A stretch of 63,542 nucleotides of DNA from Elusimicrobia bacterium GWB2_63_22 (GTDB taxonomy: Bacteria; Elusimicrobiota; Elusimicrobia; Elusimicrobiales; UBA9959). The stretch spans positions 1 to 63,542 of the forward strand of contig MGUA01000030.1 in NCBI GenBank assembly GCA_001799735.1, in the 5' to 3' direction. The translations under genes were made by a program, and so were the position numbers. The notes under the pieces are model-generated. The model did not search any database. It saw nothing but the letters and a program-made list of their open reading frames with translations, and had not been told where the DNA came from. This document shows positions 48,780 to 56,807 of this stretch, piece after piece (position 1 is the stretch's first letter; the number at the start of each line of letters is the position of its first letter).

Positions 48780-51071
48780 TTACCTTACCACCGCGAACTT
48801 GCCGGTCTTCTTCAACTTTCTTCCGTTGCTGGTAACCTCCGCCTGGTAATAGTAGATGCCGCTGGTAAATTCTCCGCGCAGTTCCACTTCATAGGCCTGC
48901 TCTCCGCCGGCAGCGCCGGGCGCGCCGGCCGCGGCGGCCTCGTAAGCCAGCCGGCCCGAGGCCGTGTATACCTTTACGGCCAGCTTCTCTCCGGCCGAAG
49001 CGGCCACATGGAGCACCGGCTTAGCCCCGCCCGTGGCGGGGTTCGGGAAAACGTAGACGCTGCCCAGGGAGAACTCTCCGGAGGGCTGGGCCGGCGCGGG
49101 AGGCGCGACAGGCGCGGGGTCCACAACGGGTGCTGGATCCACAACGGGCGCTGGATCCACAACGGGCGCGGGATCGACAACAGGCGCAGGGTCCACAACG
49201 GGCGCCGGGGCTTCGGGCGCGGGAACCGCGGCCATGATCTGGTACACGGAGAAATGCCCGGTCTCGGCGCTCACCACTTTATCTTCCTTGGAAACGGCGG
49301 AGACCAGCAGTTCCCATTCGCCGGAGTCCCCGTTCCAGTAGGCGACCTTCAGCGCGTTCTCGTCGGCGCCGGCCGGCAGCAGGTCCGCCCTGTAAGGCAT
49401 GGAGATCATGACCGGCTTTTCAAAAGTCTCGCCGTGCGGCCCGAATTCGAAAGCCTCGGAAACCGCCGCCAGCCCCTTGGCTTTCATCTTGCCGGCGCGC
49501 TTCTCCTTTTCGGCGGGGAGCACAGCCGCCCCGTCCTCGGGCCCCGCGGTCAGCAGCAGATCGGGGTTCCCCTTGAAAGCGCCTTTGGGAAGCTTCACTT
49601 TCGCGCCGCCCAGGCCCACCCGCTCGCCCTCGCGCTTCTCCTGCACCGCCGCAACGACCGTCTTATTGCTCGATAGCCCGCGGTTCATGCTCTCGCCGGT
49701 GAAAAGCCTGCCGTCGGCGAGGCTGCCTGCGACTTTTACAGAGAATTCCCCCTCGGGGATTATCTCCGCCACGGCCTGGCGGCTGAACTTGAGCAGCAGG
49801 TAAGTCACCCCTTCCATCCCGGGGAACTCCTCGCTGTCGCCGGTGTAAAGCTTGGAAGTCCATTTCGGGTCGGGGTTTATCGGCACTACGCTGACCCCGT
49901 TCACCGCCGTTATACGGACGCTGGCGGGCAGCACCGAGGCGGCGTCCGCTTCGGGGAGTCCTATGACGACGCTGACCCATTTTCCGTTAGCCTTGGGGTT
50001 GATGCTAGAAGGGTTAAGTTTTACGAAAGCCTTGGGTTCGGCCTGTATCTTGGAGAAATAGATGCCGCCCACGGGATCGTCCAGGTAGGACAGCCCGCCG
50101 CCTATGGAGTAGAGATACTTATCAGTAGAGACCGCGGCCAGCGACAGCAGGTTCTGCGGCAGGGTCTGCAGCGCCTGCCAGGCCCCGAGGCCGCCGTCGG
50201 AGGAGATCGGGGAGAAGTAGACGGAGTTAACCACCCCGCCGTCGAAGCCGCCGAGCAGGTAGACGCTCTTCTCGGTGGCGATCATGCCGTAGAAGGCCAG
50301 CTGCTCGGGCAGCTGGGGCTGTGCGGCCCAGGCGCCGAGCGTGCCGTCGCCATTAATGACGGCCGAATAAACCGCGCGCGAGACCGCCGCGGGAGGGATC
50401 CCGCCGGCGCCGTAAAGCTCGGCGGAGGAAGAACCGCCCAGCACGAGCAGGCGGCCTCCCCTGGCGATAGAGCGGTGCCCGAACAGAGGAGAAGGCAGCG
50501 GGGTTTCGATCCGCCAGGCGCCCAGGGTGCCGTCGGCGTTTATCGGGGACGAGTAGGCCTGCGCCGCCGCGCCGGTGCCGCGCGCCACGCCGCCGGTAAC
50601 GTAGATCCTGCCGCCGTACACGGACGCCGAGTGCGCATACAGGCGCTGCGGCATGGCCGTGGTGGCCCTCCACGCGGTCAGGGTGCCGTCCGCGTTTACG
50701 CCGGTGTGGTAGACCCTGTTCATGTGGCCGGCCATGTTGTTGCCGCCCAGGACATAGAGGCGGCCGTTATAAGAGACGGAAGCGTGCAGGCCGAGGCCGA
50801 GGAACTCCGGCATGGCGCTGGCCGGCTGCCAGGCGCCGAGGGTCCCGTCCTCGTTCATCGAGGCGCAGTAGTAAACGTTGTTGAGGTAGCCGCCGTTGGA
50901 CGCCCGGTCGCTGAGCCCGCCGGCCACGTAGATGCGGCCGCCCAGGACTTCGGCGGTGTGGGACATCAGGGGCTGGGGCAGCGGGGTGGCGGCGTAGAAC
51001 TGCGCGAAAGCGCAGGCGGGCAGCAGCGTAAGAGCCGCAAGAAGTCTGAATGTTACCGCCGCACCGCGCAT
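48780..51071 (-). CDS. Kelch-repeat surface protein with C-terminal sorting-type domain
   Basis: Starting at ATG 51071, 6 bp after GGAGGGACT, the product has 763 residues: a signal peptide (RLLAALTLLPACAFAQ), about six Kelch blades (GGRIYVAGGLS, NGRLYVLGGNN, each with a DGTLGAW link, about 25-340), an Ig-like stretch, a ZU5-like domain (LGGAKVKLPKGAFKG, about 455-610), a Pro-Ala-Val-Asp linker and a C-terminal domain (VYVFPNPATGG, TASGRLAYE, SGIYYYQAEV) like those that send proteins through type IX secretion. It is probably displayed on the surface. A GEMM-I riboswitch and terminator precede it. Confidence 0.85.
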   Translation of the reverse strand: MRGAAVTFRLLAALTLLPACAFAQFYAATPLPQPLMSHTAEVLGGRIYVAGGLSDRASNGGYLNNVYYCASMNEDGTLGAWQPASAMPEFLGLGLHASVSYNGRLYVLGGNNMAGHMNRVYHTGVNADGTLTAWRATTAMPQRLYAHSASVYGGRIYVTGGVARGTGAAAQAYSSPINADGTLGAWRIETPLPSPLFGHRSIARGGRLLVLGGSSSAELYGAGGIPPAAVSRAVYSAVINGDGTLGAWAAQPQLPEQLAFYGMIATEKSVYLLGGFDGGVVNSVYFSPISSDGGLGAWQALQTLPQNLLSLAAVSTDKYLYSIGGGLSYLDDPVGGIYFSKIQAEPKAFVKLNPSSINPKANGKWVSVVIGLPEADAASVLPASVRITAVNGVSVVPINPDPKWTSKLYTGDSEEFPGMEGVTYLLLKFSRQAVAEIIPEGEFSVKVAGSLADGRLFTGESMNRGLSSNKTVVAAVQEKREGERVGLGGAKVKLPKGAFKGNPDLLLTAGPEDGAAVLPAEKEKRAGKMKAKGLAAVSEAFEFGPHGETFEKPVMISMPYRADLLPAGADENALKVAYWNGDSGEWELLVSAVSKEDKVVSAETGHFSVYQIMAAVPAPEAPAPVVDPAPVVDPAPVVDPAPVVDPAPVVDPAPVAPPAPAQPSGEFSLGSVYVFPNPATGGAKPVLHVAASAGEKLAVKVYTASGRLAYEAAAAGAPGAAGGEQAYEVELRGEFTSGIYYYQAEVTSNGRKLKKTGKFAVVR
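49111..49200 (-). repeat. Five 18-bp tandem repeats coding a Pro-Ala-Pro-Val-Val-Asp linker
   Basis: Five units of 18 bp (starts at 49111, 49129, 49147, 49165 and 49183) encode repeats of VVDPAP between the ZU5-like part and the C-terminal domain of the Kelch protein. Units differ by one to three bases. Copy number is prone to slippage in whole codons, which would vary the length of the surface stalk without breaking the frame. Confidence 0.85.
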
Positions 51072-51090
51072 AGTCCCTCCGTTGTAGAAA

Positions 51091-51139
51091 ATAAAAAAAA
51101 CCGATAACAAAGCCCTTATTAAAGACTTTAGTTATTCGG
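51091..51139 (-). terminator. Riboswitch expression platform: terminator ahead of the Kelch gene
   Basis: On the minus strand CCGAATAAC (51139-51131) pairs with GTTATCGG (51108-51101) with one bulged A and is followed by eight T (51100-51093). The left arm shares its first bases with the last conserved bases of the GEMM-I aptamer. Ligand binding would hold those bases and block the terminator, predicting an ON switch. Confidence 0.8.
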
Positions 51140-51264
51140 TAGCTCGGCTGGCAAATGACACGCGCTCATCTCTTCGGCAGCTCGTCCGGCGTGTAGACCT
51201 GTGTCTCTTTAGCCCCGCAGCTTTGCGCCCCCGGCCTTTCGGCACGGGTTTGCTATTATCGTTA
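51130..51264 (-). ncRNA. GEMM-I cyclic-dinucleotide riboswitch (possible cGAMP/GEMM-Ib type)
   Basis: On the minus strand the conserved GEMM-I blocks appear in order: ACGATAATAGCAAACCC (51262-51246), a GAAA tetraloop hairpin (GCCGAAAGGC), GGGGGCGCAAAGC (51231-51219), GGGGCTAAAG, a variable hairpin closed by ACACGC/GCGTGT, and CAGCCGAGCTACCGAA (51150-51135). In the published Vc2 aptamer the ligand-reading base is G20 (GGGCAAACC). Here the aligned base is A (ATAGCAAACC), as in Geobacter GEMM-Ib switches that bind 3',3'-cGAMP. Alignment is by eye and from memory of those sequences. The variable hairpin is longer than usual. Confidence 0.85.
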
Positions 51265-51268
51265 CTAT

Positions 51269-51297
51269 GTTATAGCAGACAAATCCCGGATCGGCAA
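51269..51297 (-). promoter_or_regulatory. Sigma-70 promoter for the riboswitch transcript
   Basis: On the minus strand TTGCCG (51297-51292) is 17 bp from TATAAC (51274-51269), with TGC directly before it (extended -10). The start of transcription falls near 51262, at the 5' edge of the aptamer, as expected for a riboswitch leader. The -10 surroundings (TCTGCTATAA) match those of the ftcD promoter at 22859-22886. Confidence 0.7.
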
Positions 51298-51335
51298 GGT
51301 GTATTTAGTCACACACGGGAAATAGCCCGGAGCGG

Positions 51336-52250
51336 CTATTTCCGGCTATAGCGGCCGCTCTTCATGGCGTCAAAATAGGCGACTTCGCCAGGTGTGAGGA
51401 ACCGCGGGGTGAGCCCAGCGGCCTTTATGCAGTCCAGTATATAGAAAAGGGCGGTAAGCACCTCGTTTACGGCTTGCCCGGCAGCCCCCCCCAGCGCCTC
51501 GGGGGAGCAGTAGAGCGCCTGGTCCGGGGAAAGGACATTGGCGAGCAGGTAGTCCCGGCCGTAGCGGGCCAGCGACGCCGCATTGTGGGGCGCCAGGCCC
51601 CGGGCCGGGGGCACGACAGGATAGACCGGCAGGGCCAGCCGGCGCCTTATGTCCTCATTAACCCTGCTATTTAGCTCCAGGGCGCCCTCCACCCCGGAGT
51701 GGGAGACCACCAGGCCGTGGTTGGCGAGAAAGAACACCTGCGGCCCGCGCGGCACGGCCCGCTCGCCCACGGAGGCGCAGAGCTGCGGGCCCGGCGACCG
51801 GTAAGGGATGAACTCGGCGTTCGGGAACAGCCGGCGGCCGAGACTATGGCCTTCGGCGCTCATGTTAAGGATATTGGCGTAGACCGAGTGGGTGTGCACG
51901 ACCACTGTATTGAGCAGGGCGTGGAAGCCGGTCTCGATCGAAGGTTTGACGCCGGGCACGCCCTTCACCTCCAGGGCCTGCGCGCAGATATAGTCAGAGA
52001 ACTCCCCTTCCTCCCCGGGCCCGGCGGCGATGCGGCGCTTTATGTTGCCGTAGTTCACCAGGGCGTAGCCGGAGGCGGGCGTCACGTCCTTAAGCTGCAC
52101 TCCGGAAGCCTTTACCAGCATCCGCTCGGGGCCTATCTTGACGGAAACGTTGCCGCCGCCGCCCTGGGTCAGGTCGGGGCGGGAGCCCGCGGCGCGGGCC
52201 GCCCTGGCCAGCAGTTCGGGGCCGTTGTCCAGCGACGGGTCGAAAGGCAT
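51336..52250 (-). CDS. Class II aldolase/adducin-family protein
   Basis: The 304-residue protein has the class II aldolase fold: DLTQGGGGNVSVKIGPERML near residue 26, the Zn-ligand pair in VVVHTHSVYANIL and a third His in FLANHGLVVSHSG. Family members split sugar phosphates such as rhamnulose- or fuculose-1-phosphate, or act as epimerases. The substrate cannot be read here; no sugar kinase or isomerase is next to it. Its ATG overlaps the last base of the original stop of the interrupted xer gene (TAATG), so its translation may once have depended on full-length Xer synthesis. Confidence 0.82.
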   Translation of the reverse strand: MPFDPSLDNGPELLARAARAAGSRPDLTQGGGGNVSVKIGPERMLVKASGVQLKDVTPASGYALVNYGNIKRRIAAGPGEEGEFSDYICAQALEVKGVPGVKPSIETGFHALLNTVVVHTHSVYANILNMSAEGHSLGRRLFPNAEFIPYRSPGPQLCASVGERAVPRGPQVFFLANHGLVVSHSGVEGALELNSRVNEDIRRRLALPVYPVVPPARGLAPHNAASLARYGRDYLLANVLSPDQALYCSPEALGGAAGQAVNEVLTALFYILDCIKAAGLTPRFLTPGEVAYFDAMKSGRYSRK

Positions 52251-53155
52251 TATTTCTTGGCCCTCGGGTGCGCCTTGTCGTAGACTTCTTTGAGGCGCTC
52301 CAGGGAAACGTGCGTGTAGATCTCGGTGGTCTGCAGGTTCTAGTGCCCGAGCATCTCCTGCACGGACTTCAGGTCGCAGCCGTGGTCGAGCATGTGGGTG
52401 GCGAAGGAATGGCGCACGGAATGCGGGTTCATAGGCCTGGCGAAACGGGCGCGCTTCGCCATTTTCTTAAAGATAAGCGCTATGCCGGCCCCGCTCAGGC
52501 GGGTGTTCTTGTGGTTGAGAAAAAGGGGGTTGCCGTGGGCCAGCGGCTTGGGGCGGGTCTCCAGGTAGGCGCGGATGGCCGTCAGCGCCTTATCCCCCAC
52601 CGGGACCAGGCGTTCGCGCGATCCTTTGCCCATCACCCGGGCGAAGCCCGAGTAAAGGTCCAGGTCCCCGATATTCAGGCCCGCGGCCTCCGAGCGCCGC
52701 AGGCCGCTGGAATAGACCAGCTCGAAAAGCGCGTAGTCGCGCAGCGCGAAGTAGTAGCCCTTTTCTTTGGCGTTCACCTCTTCCGGGCTGTTGTAATCCT
52801 GCAGTTTGCCCACCTCCCCCTCGGTCAGGAACCGCGGCAGGCGCTTCTCTTTTTTGGGGATGGTGATCAGGTCGAAGGGATCCGTCTCCAGCTGCCCGGT
52901 CTCGAGCAGGTACTGCACGAAGGAGCGCACCGCCGAGATCTTGCGGAGCAGGGTGTTGCGGGAGACCTTCCGGTCGCTTATGGAGGCGATGTAGCCGCGC
53001 ATCAGCAGGCGGTCCATGCCCGCCGGGGCGGCGGCCTTGCCGTCGGCGTAGGCGAGGAACTCGCCCAGGTCGAACTGGTAAGCTTTTATGGTGTTCCTGG
53101 CGAAATTGCGCTGCGCCCTCAGGTGCAGCAGGAACTGGTCTACCAGCAGTTTCAT
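52250..53155 (-). pseudogene. xerD: XerC/XerD tyrosine recombinase with in-frame amber codon
   Basis: The full frame is 301 codons, normal for Xer proteins that resolve chromosome dimers at dif. The SAM-like N-domain and catalytic domain are complete up to SGLRRSEAAG (Arg), MGKGSRERLVPVG (Lys), HSVRHSFATHML (His, Arg) and MLGH. A TAG at 52342-52340 then replaces the next codon, expected to be Ser (as TCG). Behind it the frame continues NLQTTEIYTHVSLERLKEVY with the Tyr nucleophile, to TAA. The stopped product lacks that Tyr. XerC versus XerD cannot be settled by eye. Other genes here end in TAG, so amber is a normal stop. Confidence 0.85.
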
Positions 53156-53173
53156 AAGTAAATTCTAGCAGAA

Positions 53174-53205
53174 AAAGCGGGACGGCGGGTTTTGCCCGCC
53201 GTCCG
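53174..53205 (-). terminator. Intrinsic terminator after topA
   Basis: GGACGGCGGG (53181-53190) pairs with 53196-53205 over ten bases around a 5-nt loop. On the minus strand it is followed, after CGC, by TTTTT (53177-53173). It separates topA from the xer gene. Confidence 0.75.
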
Positions 53206-53225
53206 CAGTCCCGGTCCGCCGCGTC

Positions 53226-55403
53226 TCAGGCGGGCTTGTTCTTCAGGCTCAGCAGCCGCTCCACCTCTTCGGGCGTGGGCTGCTCTATATTGCGGCACTT
53301 CGGGAAACCCGAGCAGGCCAGGAAGTAGCCGCGAGCGCTCTTGCGCAGCAGCATCGCGTTCTTGTTGCACTTCGTGCAGATCTTTTCCGTCTTGATCGGC
53401 GAGAAGTACTCCTGCTTGTTGCCTTCCTTGTCGAGCGGCACCTTGCCCTTGCACTTGGGAAAGCGCGAGCAGGACAGGTACTTGCCGAAGCGGCTCTCGC
53501 GCTGCACCATGGGGGAGAGGCAGAGCGGGCATTTCTCGTCGGTCTTGATAACGTTCGGGCGGGACTTGGTCATGTCCTTTTCCGCCGTGGCGAGCTCTAT
53601 GGCGAACGGGCCGTAGAACTCCTTCATGAACTTCACCCAGTCCATGGTGCCGTCGGCGATATCGTCGAGCTTGTCCTCGATGGAGGCCGTGTAGGAGATC
53701 TCCATGATGTCCTTGAAGAAATCCTTGAGCTTCTCGGTCACCAGGGCGCCCAGCTCGGTGATCAGGAGCTTGCGGTCCTTTTCCTTGTTGATATAACCGC
53801 GGTCCACCACGTTCTTGATGATCACGGCGTAAGTGGAAGGGCGGCCGATGCCGTGCTTCTCCAGCGTCTTGATGATGCTGGCTTCGTTGTAGTTCGGCGG
53901 GGAGCTGGTCTTGTGCGCCTTGGTGGAGACGTCCTTGAGGACGACGACGTCGCCTTCCTTGAGCGGCGGAAGCGCCATCGAGCCTTCCTCGTCCTCGCCG
54001 GCCACTTCCTCTTCCTTCTCTTCCATGTAGATCTTGAGGTAGCCTTCGAACTTGATGGTGCGCCCGCTCGTGCGCAGCACGGCGCGGCCGCCCTCGTCGG
54101 AGAACTCCACGGAGAGCGAGTCGAAGATCGCTTCTTCCATCTGGCTGGCCATGAAGCGGCGCCAGATCAGGTCGTAGAGCTTGGCCTGGTCGGGGTTGAG
54201 GAACTGGCCGACCTCCTCGGGCCGCTTGTAGGCCGAGGTGGGGTGGATGGCCTCATGCGCTTCCTGCGCGCCCTTGACCTTCTTGAGATACGTGGGCGGC
54301 TTGGCCGGGCAGAAATCCTTGCCGTAGATCTCGGCGATGAACTTGGCCGCTTCCTTCTGCATGTCGGCCGACACGTTGAAGGAGTCGGTGCGCATGTAGG
54401 TGATGAGGCCGGAGCGCTCGCCGCCCATCTCCACGCCTTCGTAGAGGCTCTGCGCCACCTTCATGGTGCGGTCCGAAGAGAAACCCAGCTTGTTGTAGGC
54501 GTCCTGCTGCAGCGTGCTGGTGATGAACGGCGGCTTGGGTTTCTGGCGCACGGCCTTGGCGTCCACCTTGGACACCGTAAGCTTGGAATTGCGCAGGTGG
54601 GTGCCGGCCTCCACGGTGTCCTCAATCTTCTTGAAGACGGAGGTCTTGTAGCGGTAGTCCTCGGCGAAGAGCTTGAGCAGGATGGTCTGCTCCACGGCGG
54701 CGCCGCCCCAGCGCACCAGCTTGGAGTCGAAATCCTTGTAGCCGCTCTTGTCGCCCTCGGGCATGACCTTGGCGAGCCTGGTATAAAGCGTGTAATAATC
54801 CTCTTCCTTGAAGGCGGCTATCTCCTTGGCGCGCTCGGCGATCAGGCGCACGGTCACGCTCTGCACGCGCCCGGCGGACAGGCCGCTCTTTATCTTGTTC
54901 CACAGCAGCGGGGAAAGCTTGTAGCCCACGATGCGGTCTATGATGCGGCGGCTCTGCTGCGCGTTTACCAGCGCCATGTCCAGGTCGCGCGGGCTCTTGA
55001 GGGATTCCTCTATAGCGCTCTTGGTGATCTCGTGGAAACTGATGCGCTTAAAAGGCACGTCCGCCTTGATCGCTTCCCTGAGATGCCAGCTGATGGCCTC
55101 CCCTTCGCGGTCAGGGTCGGTGGCCAGGTAGATCACGTCGGCGTTCTTGGCTATCGTGTTGAGTTCGGCGATGATCTTCTTGGCCCGTTCTACGAGCACG
55201 TATTTGGGGGTGAACTCGCCGGCGGTATCGACGCCCAGTTCGTCCTTGGGCAGGTCGCGCACGTGCCCGAAGGAGCTGCGCACGACATAATTGGCGTCCA
55301 GGAAGCGGCTTATCGTCTTTTCCTTGGTAGGAGACTCGACAATGACCAGGTGCCGCTTGGCGGATTTCGAAGGTTTGTTAGGTTTCTCAGTTTTTTCAGC
55401 CAT
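53226..55403 (-). CDS. topA: DNA topoisomerase I
   Basis: The 725-residue type IA topoisomerase relaxes negative supercoils. The Toprim domain (HLVIVESPTKEKTISRFL, IYLATDPDREGEAISWHL) comes first, then the catalytic Tyr in SGLITYMRTDSFNVS (near 335) and HEAIHPTSAYKRPEEV. Two C-terminal zinc ribbons follow (CPLCLSPMVQ...CSRFPKCKG and CTKCNKNAML...CSGFPKCRN, about 630-705). The region upstream is very AT-rich (55404-55440) with TATAAT-like boxes and no ribosome-binding site just before the ATG. Confidence 0.96.
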   Translation of the reverse strand: MAEKTEKPNKPSKSAKRHLVIVESPTKEKTISRFLDANYVVRSSFGHVRDLPKDELGVDTAGEFTPKYVLVERAKKIIAELNTIAKNADVIYLATDPDREGEAISWHLREAIKADVPFKRISFHEITKSAIEESLKSPRDLDMALVNAQQSRRIIDRIVGYKLSPLLWNKIKSGLSAGRVQSVTVRLIAERAKEIAAFKEEDYYTLYTRLAKVMPEGDKSGYKDFDSKLVRWGGAAVEQTILLKLFAEDYRYKTSVFKKIEDTVEAGTHLRNSKLTVSKVDAKAVRQKPKPPFITSTLQQDAYNKLGFSSDRTMKVAQSLYEGVEMGGERSGLITYMRTDSFNVSADMQKEAAKFIAEIYGKDFCPAKPPTYLKKVKGAQEAHEAIHPTSAYKRPEEVGQFLNPDQAKLYDLIWRRFMASQMEEAIFDSLSVEFSDEGGRAVLRTSGRTIKFEGYLKIYMEEKEEEVAGEDEEGSMALPPLKEGDVVVLKDVSTKAHKTSSPPNYNEASIIKTLEKHGIGRPSTYAVIIKNVVDRGYINKEKDRKLLITELGALVTEKLKDFFKDIMEISYTASIEDKLDDIADGTMDWVKFMKEFYGPFAIELATAEKDMTKSRPNVIKTDEKCPLCLSPMVQRESRFGKYLSCSRFPKCKGKVPLDKEGNKQEYFSPIKTEKICTKCNKNAMLLRKSARGYFLACSGFPKCRNIEQPTPEEVERLLSLKNKPA

Positions 55404-55493
55404 AAATTAGATATCTATAATATTATATTTTATCCTTATAAGGCAAAGAGCAGGACTGATTTCCGCCGGATTTAGCTGGTGGATAGACCCGCA

Positions 55494-55620
55494 GGGGCGG
55501 CCGGGGTATTACCCCGAGCACCCGTTGGGGAAGGGAGGCTCAACCGGTTCCTCCGGTTGAGGGGAACCGCGCAACGGTTCCCTGCAGTCCGGGTGAGCGG
55601 GGTAATACCCCGGCCGCCCC
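55494..55620. repeat. 127-nt multi-stem structured element between topA and dprA
   Basis: A perfect 23-bp stem (55494-55516 with 55598-55620) encloses an AG/AG internal loop, a 6-bp stem (CACCCG 55519-55524 with CGGGTG 55590-55595) and two hairpins: CTCAACCGG/CCGGTTGAG (55539-55561, 5-nt loop) and GGGAACCG/CGGTTCCC (55562-55582, 5-nt loop). The outer arms are themselves partly palindromic (CGGGGTATTACCCCG). It has no clear protein frame and no T-run. Its design (long outer stem, two inner hairpins, 130 nt) parallels the repeats at 32057 and 45241, but the sequence is unrelated. Confidence 0.8.
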
Positions 55621-55660
55621 GGGGAACAGGCCCCGAACTAGCATTGGCGCGAGGTCAGAA

Positions 55661-56785
55661 CTACAGCGCGCGGCAGTAGCGGCCGTTGCGCGACACCAGC
55701 AGCGGCGAAGTCTCCAGCTCGAACAGCGCCGCCGCCGCCCTCTGTACCGGCCAGCCCAGCCGGCACGTCACCTCGTCCGCGCTCAGCCCTTCCTCCGCCG
55801 CCGCTATCGCGCCGTAGGCCTCCAGCCCGTCGGGAGAAAGCGCCCGCAGCGCTGCCTCGGAGGGCCCGCCCGGCGCGGGGCGCAGCCGCAGCCCGAACAG
55901 CCGTTCCGGCGGGAAACAGGCTATCACGTCCTCGCCAGTCTCCGCCGGGTAAGCCCCGTTCTTGATGAAATAATTAGGCCCCCGGCTCACCGGAGAATCC
56001 ACCGGCCCCGGCACCGCCAGCACCTCGCGGCCCTGCTCCAGCGCGAAGCGCGCCGTTATCAGCGCCCCCGACTCAAAGCCCCCCTCCACCACCACCGTGG
56101 CCAGCGAGAGCCCGGAGATGACGCGGTTGCGCCGCGGGAAATTGGCCTGCAGCGGCCCCTTGTCCAGCGGGAATTCCGAGACCAGGGCGCCGCCGGCCTC
56201 CGCTATCTTCGCGGCCAGCCGCCGGTTCTCCTCCGGGTAGATCCTGTTCAGGCCCGTCCCGAGCGCGGCCCAGGTGACCCCGCCGGCCTCCACCGCCGCC
56301 AGGTGGGCCGCGGTATCTACCCCGCGGGCCAGCCCGCTGACCACCGCCACCCCGGCGCCGGCCAGTTCCCCCGCCAGGCGGGCAGCGGTGCGCAGGCCGT
56401 AAGGCGTAGCCCGGCGCGTGCCCACTATGGCGGCGGCGGGCAGCGGCTTAAAGTCCCCCCGCAGGTACAGCACCAGCGGCGGGTCGTAGATCTCTTTTAA
56501 AAGTTCGGGGTAGCCCTCGTCGAGGGCCGTAAGGACCAAAACACCGCAGCGCTCGGCCGCGCGCAGCTCTTTCTCCGGGTCGGCCGCCGCCGTCTGGGCG
56601 GCCAGGCGCTCGGCCGTCTCCGGCATCACGCCGCCTTCGGCCGCTATTTCGGCGGCCGGCCTTTTAAGCAGCTCTGCCGCGCCCCCGTACAGCTCCATAA
56701 GGCGCAGCAGCCAGTCGCTTTTGTGACAGGCGAAGAAGTTCAGGCGCACCCGCGCCAACCGCTCCTCCCCGGCGCAACCCCCCAT
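55661..56785 (-). CDS. dprA: DNA-processing protein DprA
   Basis: The 374-residue protein loads RecA on incoming single-stranded DNA during natural transformation. A SAM-like N-terminal part is followed by the Rossmann core (AAIVGTRRATPYGLRTA, VVSGLARGVDTAAHLAAV, GTGLNRIYPEENRRLA, FPRRNRVISGLSLATVVVEG, SGALITARFALEQGREVLAV). A winged-helix part lies at the C-terminus (about 310-374). With comM two genes upstream it forms a competence-related neighbourhood. The start ATG 56785 is not backed by a clear ribosome-binding site. Confidence 0.94.
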   Translation of the reverse strand: MGGCAGEERLARVRLNFFACHKSDWLLRLMELYGGAAELLKRPAAEIAAEGGVMPETAERLAAQTAAADPEKELRAAERCGVLVLTALDEGYPELLKEIYDPPLVLYLRGDFKPLPAAAIVGTRRATPYGLRTAARLAGELAGAGVAVVSGLARGVDTAAHLAAVEAGGVTWAALGTGLNRIYPEENRRLAAKIAEAGGALVSEFPLDKGPLQANFPRRNRVISGLSLATVVVEGGFESGALITARFALEQGREVLAVPGPVDSPVSRGPNYFIKNGAYPAETGEDVIACFPPERLFGLRLRPAPGGPSEAALRALSPDGLEAYGAIAAAEEGLSADEVTCRLGWPVQRAAAALFELETSPLLVSRNGRYCRAL

Positions 56786-56807
56786 CGCAGCCCCCCCAGG
56801 GCCAGGC

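Noticed and set aside
49111-49200. CRISPR-like array
   Set aside because: The 18-bp units are contiguous with no spacers and encode a Pro-rich linker inside a long gene.
52340-52342. TAG read as an amino acid by genome-wide recoding
   Set aside because: Other well-formed genes here (the kinase at 2639, resB and the PorV-like gene) end in TAG, so amber works as a normal stop. A local mutation or error is more likely.
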